A DNA stretch of 64,000 bases from Microbacterium sp. 1S1 (GTDB lineage: Bacteria; Actinomycetota; Actinomycetes; Actinomycetales; Microbacteriaceae). The notes beneath the pieces are model-generated. The model ran no database searches. It saw nothing but the letters and a program-made list of their open reading frames with translations, and was not told the origin of the DNA. Position numbers and translations under genes: made by a program. Below are positions 39,351 to 47,441 of this stretch, piece after piece. The stretch spans positions 1,736,001 through 1,800,000 of the forward strand of contig NZ_CP043430.1 in the NCBI RefSeq assembly GCF_008271365.1, written 5' to 3'. The first letter of the stretch is position 1. The number at the start of each line of letters is the position of its first letter.

Positions 39351-40120
39351 GTGATGGTCCCCATCGGTCCGTAGTCGCACAGCACCTCGTCGCCGCGCGA
39401 CACCCACATCGGGCGCGTGAACGATCCTGCCAGGATGATCTCGCCCGCCTCCAGACGCGCGCCGTGCTGGTGGAACTTGTTCGCGAGCCACGCGACCCCG
39501 GTGGCGGGGTGGCCGAGCACCCCCGCGGCGACACCGGTCTCCTCGATCTCCCCGTTGCGGGACAGCACCCCTGGCACCCACCGCAGGTCGATCTCGTCTG
39601 GGCGCTTGCGCACCGTCCCCAGCACCATCGCCCCGTAGGCGGCGTTGTCGCTGATGGTGTCGACGATCGTGCGACCCTCGAGCTCGATGTGCGAGTTCAG
39701 CACCTCGAGGGCCGGCACCGCGTAGTCGATCGCGGCGAGGGCGTCCTCCAGCGTGCAGTCGGGGCCCTCCAGGGGCTCCTTGAGCACGAACGCGAGCTCG
39801 ACCTCGATGCGGACGTTGGAGAAGTGGGCGGTGGGGATCTCCGCGCCGGACTCGTACACGGTGTCATCGAACATGACGCCGTAGTCGGGCTCGGTGATCC
39901 CCGTCGCCTGCTGCATGGCCTTCGACGTCAGGCCGATCTTGCGGCCGACGAGTCGACGGCCCGCCGCGACCTGCGAGTCGCGCCACACACCCTGGATGGC
40001 GTACGAGTCCTCCACGGTCGCGTCGGGATACCGCGCGGTGATGCGGGGGATCACCCCGTGCGAGCGGTCGGCCTCCGCGAGCTCCGCGGCGATCTGCGCG
40101 ATCGTCTCCTCAGACAGCAT
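39335..40120 (-). CDS. hpaH: 2-oxo-hept-4-ene-1,7-dioate hydratase
   Basis: 261 residues of the hydratase/decarboxylase (MhpD/HpcG) family with FAH-like fold. Features: RKIGLTSKAMQQATGITEPD, FSNVRIEVELAFVLKEPLEG with metal-binding Glu residues, and GHPATGVAWLANKFHQHG. It hydrates the OHED intermediate to the HpaI substrate. Located between hpaD and hpaI as the pathway order demands. Confidence 0.9.
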   Translation of the reverse strand: MLSEETIAQIAAELAEADRSHGVIPRITARYPDATVEDSYAIQGVWRDSQVAAGRRLVGRKIGLTSKAMQQATGITEPDYGVMFDDTVYESGAEIPTAHFSNVRIEVELAFVLKEPLEGPDCTLEDALAAIDYAVPALEVLNSHIELEGRTIVDTISDNAAYGAMVLGTVRKRPDEIDLRWVPGVLSRNGEIEETGVAAGVLGHPATGVAWLANKFHQHGARLEAGEIILAGSFTRPMWVSRGDEVLCDYGPMGTITCRFV

Positions 40121-40129
40121 GCGGGACTC

Positions 40130-41296
40130 CTAGAGCTGGTGGCCGAGCTTGTACTCGCCCTGCTTGTACTCGGGCATCGAGGCCTCGCCCTCGTCCGCGC
40201 GGGTGTAGGAGAAGCCGTCAGCGCCGATCGTCACGGCCATCTCGCTGGAGTCCGTGCGGGCGATCACCGGCTGCGGGTTGCCGTCGAGGTCGAGCACGAG
40301 CGACGCGTCGGTGTACCAGGAGGGGACCACCGGGGTGCCCCACCAGTCGCGGCGCTGGTTGTCGTGCACGTCCCACGTGACGACGGGGTTGTCCGGGTCG
40401 CCCGTGTAGTAGTCCTGCGTGTAGATCTCGACCCGGTGGCCGTCGGGGTCGCGCAGGTAGAGGTAGAACGCGTTGGAGACGCCGTGCCGGCCGGGACCGC
40501 GCTCGATGGCGTCGGAGCGGCGGAGCGCCCCGAGCTTGTCGCAGATCGCGAGGATGTTGTGCTTCTCGTGCGTCGCGAAGGCGACGTGGTGCATGCGGGG
40601 GCCGTCGCCACCCGTCGCCGCGGTGTCGTGCACGGTGGGCTTGCGGCGCATCCAGGCGGCGTACACGATGCCCTCGTCGTCCTGGATGTCCTCCGTCACG
40701 CGGAACCCGAGGTCCTGGTAGTGGCGCACCGCACGCGGCACGTCGGGGGTGACCTGGTTGAAGTGGTCGAGGCGCACGAGCTCGCCCGGCGTGTGCAGGT
40801 CGTACCGCCAGGACAGGCGCTCGACGTGCTCGGTGGCGTAGAAGAACTCGTACGGGAAGCCGAGCGGGTCGACGACGCGCACCGAGTCGCCGATGCCCTT
40901 CACGAAGCCGTTCTCCTGGCGGCGGACGTCGCAGCCGAGCTCCGTGTAGAACTCCACGGCGCGGTCGAGGTCCTCCGCGGAGCGCACCCGGTACGAGAAC
41001 GCGGCGACCGCGGCGATCGGCCCCCGACGCAGGACGAGGTTGTGGTGGATGAACTCCTCCGTCGAGCGCAGGTAGATCGCCTCGTCGTCCTCCTCCGTGA
41101 CGTACAGGCCCAGGATGTCGACGTAGAACTGTCGTGAGGCGGCCAGGTCGGTCACGACGAGCTCCATGTACGCGCACCGCAGGATGTCCGGCGGGGTGCT
41201 CTTCGGCGTCGCGACGGGGTTGTCGCTCTGGATCGGCGCCTCCTGGCTCACGTAGTAGCCGGAGGAGGTGAGGGTCTTGGCGGTCTTGTCTGTCAT
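40130..41296 (-). CDS. hpaD: 3,4-dihydroxyphenylacetate 2,3-dioxygenase (extradiol, VOC type)
   Basis: 388 residues from the ATG at 41296, preceded by AAGGA. Two VOC modules in tandem; the iron ligands are His in LDHFNQVTPDVP, His in RMHHVAFATHEKH and Glu in DPDGHRVEIYTQDYY. It resembles the Brevibacterium-type homoprotocatechuate dioxygenase rather than the LigB-type HpaD of E. coli. It cleaves the ring meta to give 5-carboxymethyl-2-hydroxymuconate semialdehyde. Confidence 0.92.
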   Translation of the reverse strand: MTDKTAKTLTSSGYYVSQEAPIQSDNPVATPKSTPPDILRCAYMELVVTDLAASRQFYVDILGLYVTEEDDEAIYLRSTEEFIHHNLVLRRGPIAAVAAFSYRVRSAEDLDRAVEFYTELGCDVRRQENGFVKGIGDSVRVVDPLGFPYEFFYATEHVERLSWRYDLHTPGELVRLDHFNQVTPDVPRAVRHYQDLGFRVTEDIQDDEGIVYAAWMRRKPTVHDTAATGGDGPRMHHVAFATHEKHNILAICDKLGALRRSDAIERGPGRHGVSNAFYLYLRDPDGHRVEIYTQDYYTGDPDNPVVTWDVHDNQRRDWWGTPVVPSWYTDASLVLDLDGNPQPVIARTDSSEMAVTIGADGFSYTRADEGEASMPEYKQGEYKLGHQL

Positions 41297-41326
41297 GTCA
41301 GCGTCCTTGCTCGTCACGGAATCGGG

Positions 41327-42871
41327 TCAGCTCTCGGCGTCTTCCGCCGCCTCGGCCACGTCCTCCGCGAGGGCCTTCTTGCCGAAGGTCGGGTTGTGCG
41401 GGGTCGAGGCGAGCGTGATGTGCACGCTCTGCTGGTCGGTGTAGAAGTCGATGGAGCGGTAGCCGCCCTCGTGGCCCAGGCCCGACGCCTTCACACCGCC
41501 GAACGGCGTTCGGAGGTCGCGGACGTTGTTGCTGTTCAGCCACACCATGCCGGCCTCGACGGACTGCGCGAAGGTGTGGGCGCGCTTGAGGTCGTTCGTC
41601 CAGATGTAGGCCGCGAGGCCGTACTTCGTGTTGTTCGCCAGCGCCAGGGCCTCCTCGTCGGAGTCGAACGGGGTGATCGCGACGACCGGGCCGAAGATCT
41701 CCTCCTGGAAGATGCGGGCGTCGGGGGCCACGTCGGCGAACACCGTCGGGGCCACGAAGTTCCCCTCCTCGAAGCCCTCGGGGCGACCGCCGCCGGCGAC
41801 CAGGCGGCCCTCGGTCTTGCCGATCTCGACGTAGGACATCACCTTGTCGTAGTGCTCGGGGTGCACGAGAGCGCCGACCTCGGTCTCGGGGTCGTGCGGG
41901 TAGCCGACCTTGACGCGCTTCGCCTGCGCGGCGTAGCGCTCCACGAACTCGTCGTAGATCGAGCGCTCCACGATGATGCGGGACCCGGCGGTGCAGCGCT
42001 CGCCGTTGAGGGAGAACACACCGAAGATGGTGGCGTCGACGGCGGCCTCCAGGTCGGCGTCCGCGAAGACCACGGCGGGTGACTTGCCGCCGAGCTCCAT
42101 CGACAGGCCCTTGAGGTACGGGGCGGCATTGCCGAAGATGATCTGCCCGGTGCGGCTCTCGCCGGTGAAGGAGATGAGCGGTACGTCGGGGTGCTTCACC
42201 AGGGCGTCGCCGGCGTCCTCGCCGAGGCCGTTGACGAGGTTGAAGACGCCCTGCGGCAGGCCCGCCTCCTCGAAGATGCCCGCCCACAGCGAGGCGGACA
42301 GCGGCGTGAACTCGGCCGGCTTGAGAACGACCGTGTTTCCGGTCGCGAGCGCGGGGCCGAGCTTCCACGACTCCAGCATGAACGGCGTGTTCCACGGGGT
42401 GATCAGCCCGGCGACACCGATCGGCTTGCGGTTGACGTAGTTCATCTGCTTGCCGGGAACCTTGAAGGCGTCGTCGGCCTGCGCGACGATCAAGTCGGCG
42501 AAGAAGCGGAAGTTCTCGGCGGCGCGACGGGCCTGACCGAGGGCCTGCGTGATGGGAAGACCGGAGTCGTAGGACTCGAGCTCCGCGAGGCGGGCGTCGC
42601 GCGACTCCACGATGTCAGCGATCCTGTGCAGCACGCGGGAGCGCTCGCGGGGGAGCATGCGCGGCCAGGGGCCCTCGTCGAAGGCGCGCTTGGCAGCGGC
42701 GACGGCGCGCTCGATGTCGGCCTTCTTGCCGGCCGCCGCCGTCGTGTAGGTCTGGTTGGTCACCGGGTCGAGCACATCGAACGTGTCGCCGTCGATCGAG
42801 TCGACGAAAGAGCCGTCGATGTAGTGCTGGATGTGGTCGGGAAGGTCGGCGGGGATACGGGAGTCGGTCAT
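41327..42871 (-). CDS. hpaE: 5-carboxymethyl-2-hydroxymuconate semialdehyde dehydrogenase
   Basis: 514 residues from the ATG at 42871; the longer open frame above it is a shadow of gntR. Aldehyde dehydrogenase motifs: GLITPWNTPFMLESWKLGPA, SFTGESRTGQIIFG, the catalytic Glu in MELGGKSPAVVFADAD and the catalytic Cys in FSLNGERCTAGSR. Oxidises the HpaD product. Operon position and sequence support HpaE. Confidence 0.93.
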   Translation of the reverse strand: MTDSRIPADLPDHIQHYIDGSFVDSIDGDTFDVLDPVTNQTYTTAAAGKKADIERAVAAAKRAFDEGPWPRMLPRERSRVLHRIADIVESRDARLAELESYDSGLPITQALGQARRAAENFRFFADLIVAQADDAFKVPGKQMNYVNRKPIGVAGLITPWNTPFMLESWKLGPALATGNTVVLKPAEFTPLSASLWAGIFEEAGLPQGVFNLVNGLGEDAGDALVKHPDVPLISFTGESRTGQIIFGNAAPYLKGLSMELGGKSPAVVFADADLEAAVDATIFGVFSLNGERCTAGSRIIVERSIYDEFVERYAAQAKRVKVGYPHDPETEVGALVHPEHYDKVMSYVEIGKTEGRLVAGGGRPEGFEEGNFVAPTVFADVAPDARIFQEEIFGPVVAITPFDSDEEALALANNTKYGLAAYIWTNDLKRAHTFAQSVEAGMVWLNSNNVRDLRTPFGGVKASGLGHEGGYRSIDFYTDQQSVHITLASTPHNPTFGKKALAEDVAEAAEDAES

Positions 42872-43554
42872 GATGCTTCTCCTTCGGCGGGGACGGAACG
42901 GGTGTGCAGGGCGTCGAGGAACGCGTCCCTCGTGCGCCACCGGTGGTTGCGGGCGGCGAGCTCGATCTCCAGCGGCTCGGCGCCGTCGCGGATCAGCTCG
43001 AGGATCTGTGCGTGCTCGTCGACCGAATGATGGGCGCGGCCGGGCACGTAGGCGAAGGTCGAGTCGCGGATGCCGGACAGCCGAGCCCAGCCGCGATGCA
43101 CGAGGTCGAGCAGGTGCGGGTTGGGGCACGGCTCGAACAGCACGGAGTGGAACTGCCGGTTCAGCTCGGTGAACGTATGCGGGTCGAAGTGGTCGAGCAG
43201 GCGGCCCATGCGGTCGTTGACCTCGGCGGCCTCCGCGAGCGCGTCCGCGTCGAGCAGGGGAGCGGACAGCGCCGTGGCCGCGCCCTCGACGAGACCGAGC
43301 GTCTGCATGGTGTGCGCGTACTCGCCCTCGTCGACGAGGGTCACGCGGGCGCCGACGTTGCGCTCGAAGGTCACGAGCCCCTCGGCTTCGAGGCGGCGGA
43401 TCGCCTCGCGCACCGGAACGACGCTCATCCCCAGCTCCTCGGCGATCGGGCCGAGGACCAGGCGGTAGCCGGGACCGTAGGTGTGCGCCGAGATACGCGC
43501 GCGGATCCAGGCATACGCCTGCTCCGACTTGCTGGCGCTCTCGACCGTGCTCAC
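42868..43554 (-). CDS. GntR family (FadR/FCD type) transcriptional regulator
   Basis: 228 residues. A winged HTH (about 10-75; LGPIAEELGMSVVPVREAIR, RRLEAEGLVTFERNVGARV) is followed by an FCD ligand domain with the metal-binding His/Asp pattern (ELNRQFHSVLFE, RAHHSVDEHAQIL). It is embedded in the hpa operon with four-base overlaps on both sides, so it is translationally coupled to hpaG and hpaE and probably autoregulates the operon in response to an aromatic intermediate. Confidence 0.9.
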   Translation of the reverse strand: MSTVESASKSEQAYAWIRARISAHTYGPGYRLVLGPIAEELGMSVVPVREAIRRLEAEGLVTFERNVGARVTLVDEGEYAHTMQTLGLVEGAATALSAPLLDADALAEAAEVNDRMGRLLDHFDPHTFTELNRQFHSVLFEPCPNPHLLDLVHRGWARLSGIRDSTFAYVPGRAHHSVDEHAQILELIRDGAEPLEIELAARNHRWRTRDAFLDALHTRSVPAEGEAS

Positions 43555-45023
43555 TTCTGGTCCGCTCCGCCGCCGGTGGCCTGCTCATACCGGGCGCGCC
43601 ACTCCGCGTTCATCGGGAAGAGGCCGTCGACGGGGTGCCCGGCGGCGACCTGCTCGGCGATCCAGGCGTCCTCGATCTCCTGGGCGACGGCGTCGGCGGC
43701 GACCTCGGCGGCGAGGGCCGGCGGGATCACGATCACGCCGTCGCTGTCGCCGACGATGATGTCGCCGGGTTGCACGGTCGCGCCGCCGCACGAGATCGTC
43801 ACGTCGACGTCCCACGGCACGTGCTTGCGGCCGAGCACCGAGGGGTGCGCGCCCTGCGAGAAGACCGGCAGCCCGATCTCGGCGACGGCCTGGAAGTCTC
43901 GGACACCGCCGTCGGTCACCACGCCCGCCGCGCCGCGGTTCTGCGCGCGCAGGGCGAGGATGTCGCCGAGGGTGCCGGTGGTCGCGTCGCCGCGGGCCTC
44001 GATGACGATCACCTCGCCTTCGGACACCGCGTCGAACGCGCGCTTCTGGGCGTTGTACCCGCCGCCGTGGGTGCGGAAGAGGTCTTCGCGGAACGGCACG
44101 AAGCGGAGGGTCTTCGCGGTGCCCACGATCTTCGTGCCCGCGAGGTTGGCGGAGACCCCGTCGATGAAGCAGGAGTGGTGTCCGCGCTTGCGCAGCTGTG
44201 CCGAGAGGCCGGCGGTGGGGGCTTCGAGGAGCTGGGCGCGGAGCTCGGGGGTGAGCGTGGGCGCGGTGTCCTCGGCCGGCAGACCGGCGAGTTCGCGGGA
44301 GCCCCAGGCCTCGGTGCGCTGGAGGTCGTCGACGGCGGGGAGCGAGCCCAGGTCGCCGTCGAAGGGGACGTCGCCCTGCGTGACCGTCGTGACCAGGCGG
44401 CCGGAGGTGGGAGCGCCGGGGGCGTCCGGGGCGTCGACCTCGATCTCGACCACGTCGCCGGGGACGATGACCGACGAGCCCGCGGGGGTGCCGGTCAGGA
44501 TCACGTCTCCGGTCTCCAGCGTGAAGTGCTGGGAGAGGTCGGCGACGAGCTGGGCGAGCGGGAAGATGAGGCCCGCGGTGGTGTCGTCCTGGCGCAGCTC
44601 GCCGTTCACCCAGGCGCGCACGCGGAGGGCGGCCGGGTCGACCGTGCGGGCGTCGATCAGGTCCGGACCGAGCGGGGTGTACCCGTCGCCGCCCTTGGAG
44701 CGGACGTTGGAGCCCTTGTCGTTCGCGCGCAGATCGTAGAGGCCGAGGTCGTTCGAGGCGGTCACCCACTGCACGTGGTCCCAGGCGTCGGCGAGGGAGA
44801 CGCGGCGGGCCGGGGTGCCGATGATCAGCGCGATCTCGCCCTCGAACGCGAGCAGCTCGGTGCCGGCGGGGCGCTCGACCGTGCCACCGGAGACCCCGAC
44901 CGAACTGGCCGGCTTGAAGAAATAGGAGGGGTGGGCGGGGCGTCGGCCCCGCTGGTCGGCCCGCGAGGCGTAGCTCAGGTGGATCGCGATGATCTTCCCC
45001 GGGCGGGCGATGGTGTCCGTCAC
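43551..45023 (-). CDS. hpaG: HpaG-like fusion: fumarylacetoacetate hydrolase domain + RraA-like domain
   Basis: 490 residues. Residues about 1-250 are a FAH-family domain: FEGEIALIIG, GLYDLRANDKGSNVRSKGGD, PAGSSVIVPGDVVEIEVD with the metal-binding acidic residues. Residues about 270-480 are an RraA-like/HMG-aldolase domain with GDATTGTLGDILALRAQNRG and GVVTDGGVRDF. E. coli HpaG has two FAH domains acting as decarboxylase and isomerase of the ring-fission acid; here the second is replaced by RraA, a family with known oxaloacetate-decarboxylase members. GTG start with GAGGAGG upstream. First gene of the operon. Confidence 0.85.
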   Translation of the reverse strand: MTDTIARPGKIIAIHLSYASRADQRGRRPAHPSYFFKPASSVGVSGGTVERPAGTELLAFEGEIALIIGTPARRVSLADAWDHVQWVTASNDLGLYDLRANDKGSNVRSKGGDGYTPLGPDLIDARTVDPAALRVRAWVNGELRQDDTTAGLIFPLAQLVADLSQHFTLETGDVILTGTPAGSSVIVPGDVVEIEVDAPDAPGAPTSGRLVTTVTQGDVPFDGDLGSLPAVDDLQRTEAWGSRELAGLPAEDTAPTLTPELRAQLLEAPTAGLSAQLRKRGHHSCFIDGVSANLAGTKIVGTAKTLRFVPFREDLFRTHGGGYNAQKRAFDAVSEGEVIVIEARGDATTGTLGDILALRAQNRGAAGVVTDGGVRDFQAVAEIGLPVFSQGAHPSVLGRKHVPWDVDVTISCGGATVQPGDIIVGDSDGVIVIPPALAAEVAADAVAQEIEDAWIAEQVAAGHPVDGLFPMNAEWRARYEQATGGGADQK

Positions 45024-45072
45024 GGCTGCGCCTCCTCGCGCTCGTCAGGACGCGTTGTGCGTCGTATTCGAA

Positions 45073-45102
45073 ATCATATATCATCGTCTCACCCCTCGGC
45101 AA
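45073..45102 (-). promoter_or_regulatory. Promoter of the hpa operon with AT-rich operator-like segment
   Basis: On the minus strand TTGCCG (45102-45097) and TATGAT (45078-45073) are 18 bases apart. The surrounding GATGATATATGATTTCG is unusually AT-rich for this genome and carries repeated ATGAT, as in sites of FadR-type GntR proteins. Control by the GntR protein of the operon is inferred. Confidence 0.55.
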
Positions 45103-45166
45103 GCAGATCGGATTCACGTCCGGGCGCGCCGTGACAACGCGGTCACAAGCACAAAGGAGACACCCC

Positions 45167-46546
45167 ATGAGCGGGCAGTCACAGGGTGGGTTCACGCCCA
45201 CCGGAACCATCGCGACGGCGGCCGACCGGCGTCGTGTCGTCTTCGCCACCGTGGTCGGGACCACCGTCGAGTGGTACGACTTCTTCATCTACGCCACGGC
45301 GGTCGGGCTCGTCTTCGGGCAGCTCTTCTTCGCGCCGCTCGGCGCCAACAGCGCTCTCGTCGGCTTCGCCACGGTCGGCGTGAGCTTCCTCTTCCGTCCC
45401 CTCGGCGCGTTCCTCGCCGGGCACTACGGCGACAAGCTCGGCCGCAAGGCCGTCCTGATGTGGACGCTGATCCTCATGGGTGCAGCGACCGCCCTGATCG
45501 GCCTGCTCCCCACCTACGAGACCATCGGCGTCATGGCCCCAGTCCTCCTCGTGCTGCTGCGCATCGTGCAGGGCATCTCGGCCGGTGGCGAGTGGGGTGG
45601 CGCGGTGCTGATGGCCGTCGAGCACGCACCGCGCAAGAAGCGCGGCATCTTCGGCGCCTCCCCGCAGATCGGCGTGCCGCTCGGCCTGCTGCTCGCGTCG
45701 GGTGTCATGGCGCTGATGACCGCGATCGCTCCGGGAGACCAGTTCCTCGCCTGGGGCTGGCGCGTGCCGTTCCTGTTGAGTGTCGTGCTGATCCTCGTCG
45801 GCTACTACGTCCGCCGGCGCGTGGAGGAGAGCCCGGTGTTCGCCGAGCTCGCCGAGCGCAAGGAGAAGGCGAAGATGCCGATCGTGCAGCTCTTCCGCAA
45901 GCACCTGCTGCTCGTCATCATCGCGGCCCTCGTGTTCGCCGGGAACAACGCCGTGGGCTACATGACCACCGGCGGCTACATCCAGGGCTACGCCACCAAC
46001 CCCGATGGCCCGATCGGCCTCGAGCGCGGTCCCGTGCTGTGGGCGGTCACCGGATCGGCCGTCACCTGGCTGCTGACCACCCTGCTGGCCGGCTGGGTGT
46101 CCGACCGCATCGGCCGTCGCACGACCTACCTCATCGGCTGGGTGCTCCAGCTCGTCGGCGTGTTCACGCTGTTCCCGCTCGTCAACACCGGAGACGTCGG
46201 GTTGCTGTTCGCGGGCCTCGCGATCCTCACGATCGGCCTGGGCTTCACCTACGGGCCGCAGGCGGCGCTGTACACCGAGCTGTTCCCCGCGAGTATCCGG
46301 TTCTCCGGCGTCTCCATCTCGTACGCGATCGGAGCGATCGCCGGCGGGGCGTTCGCACCGACGATCGCGACGTTCATCGTGGACAAGACCGGCTCCACCG
46401 AGGCCGTCACCTGGTACCTCGCCGGCATGACGCTCCTCGGCCTCGTCGCGACGCTCCTGCTCCGTGACCGCTCGGGCATCCCGCTCGGGCCGGACCACGA
46501 GGAGGAGCAGTCCGTCAGCCCGATCCGCGGGCTCGCGAAGGTCTGA
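45167..46546 (+). CDS. MFS transporter, metabolite:H+ symporter (shikimate/aromatic acid type)
   Basis: 459 residues from the ATG at 45167 with AAAGGAG upstream. Twelve membrane segments with the MHS-family opening VVGTTVEWYDFFIYATAVGL, the loop motif GHYGDKLGRKAVLMWTL, and VQGISAGGEWGGAVLMAVEH. Divergent from the hpa operon across their shared control region, so it probably imports 4-hydroxyphenylacetate or a similar aromatic acid. Substrate inferred from context. Confidence 0.88.
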   Translation: MSGQSQGGFTPTGTIATAADRRRVVFATVVGTTVEWYDFFIYATAVGLVFGQLFFAPLGANSALVGFATVGVSFLFRPLGAFLAGHYGDKLGRKAVLMWTLILMGAATALIGLLPTYETIGVMAPVLLVLLRIVQGISAGGEWGGAVLMAVEHAPRKKRGIFGASPQIGVPLGLLLASGVMALMTAIAPGDQFLAWGWRVPFLLSVVLILVGYYVRRRVEESPVFAELAERKEKAKMPIVQLFRKHLLLVIIAALVFAGNNAVGYMTTGGYIQGYATNPDGPIGLERGPVLWAVTGSAVTWLLTTLLAGWVSDRIGRRTTYLIGWVLQLVGVFTLFPLVNTGDVGLLFAGLAILTIGLGFTYGPQAALYTELFPASIRFSGVSISYAIGAIAGGAFAPTIATFIVDKTGSTEAVTWYLAGMTLLGLVATLLLRDRSGIPLGPDHEEEQSVSPIRGLAKV

Positions 46547-46605
46547 CCTCGCCGACACGAGAGCGCACGTCCCGCACGGGCCGTGCGCTCTCGTGCGTTG
46601 CGGGC

Positions 46606-47313
46606 TCAGCCCTCGAGGGCTTCCCGGATGAGCGTCGCAGAGCGCTGCAGCCGCGCCGCGATCTCCCCGTCGTCGAGGTCGGTGGCGACGTGCACGACCG
46701 CGATCGCGGCGGGACGCTGGCCGCGCAGGGGCAGGGGGACCGCGACCGACTGGACCGTGGGGATGACCTCGTCGTGGCTCGTGGCGTAGCCGCGCGCGGC
46801 GGCGGTGTCGACATCGACGCGCAGGGCGGGGGAGATGTCTGCGGGCGTCTCCGCCGGGTCGAGCTGTGCGAGGATCGCCTTCCCGGGAGCACCGACCGTC
46901 ACCGAATGCCGGGCGCCGGGGCGCTGCGCGACGCTGGCAACGGCGTGCCGAGGCTCGACGCTGGCGAGCGTGATGCACTCGGTGCCGTCGAGGACCGCGA
47001 GGAAGCACGTCATGCCGAGCTCGTTGGCGATGGCGGTCAGCTCCGGCAGCGCCTCGGCCTGGAGGTCGTGGGCGACGCCGGCGGCGAGGGCGGCCATGCG
47101 GGCCCCGAGGCTCACGGCGCCGCTCGCGTCGCGGGTCACGAGCCCGTGGTCCTCCAGGGTGCGGAGGAGGCGATACGCGATGGAGCGATGCACGCTGAGG
47201 CGTCCGGCGATGTCGTCGATGGTCAGCGGGCCGCGGGCCTCCGCGAGCACTTCGAGGATGCGGATCCCGCGGCTCAGCGTCTGCGAGGCGGGAACGGCGG
47301 GACGCTCGGGCAT
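46606..47313 (-). CDS. IclR family transcriptional regulator
   Basis: 235 residues. The winged HTH (about 12-70; LTIDDIAGRLSVHRSIAYRL) precedes the IclR effector domain with GAPGKAILAQLDP and AVPLPLRGQRPAAIAVVH. It is divergent to the FAD monooxygenase, with two 19-base palindromes between them that are the obvious operators. Confidence 0.92.
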   Translation of the reverse strand: MPERPAVPASQTLSRGIRILEVLAEARGPLTIDDIAGRLSVHRSIAYRLLRTLEDHGLVTRDASGAVSLGARMAALAAGVAHDLQAEALPELTAIANELGMTCFLAVLDGTECITLASVEPRHAVASVAQRPGARHSVTVGAPGKAILAQLDPAETPADISPALRVDVDTAAARGYATSHDEVIPTVQSVAVPLPLRGQRPAAIAVVHVATDLDDGEIAARLQRSATLIREALEG

Positions 47314-47350
47314 GGCTCTCCTTGCGGTGCGCGAAGCACCGGTCTAGGCT

Positions 47351-47389
47351 GTGTTCAATAGTAGAACACTGTGTTCGAATATAGAACAC
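47351..47389. promoter_or_regulatory. Two tandem 19-base IclR operators
   Basis: GTGTTCAATAGTAGAACAC (47351-47369) and GTGTTCGAATATAGAACAC (47371-47389) have identical perfect arms GTGTTC/GAACAC around different seven-base AT-rich centres. Their centres are 20 bases apart, about two helical turns, suiting a pair of dimers on one DNA face. Confidence 0.8.
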
Positions 47390-47441
47390 GGCGTTGCTGG
47401 GCGCAAGACCCGACGAAGACGTCCGGAAGGAATCGACGACG

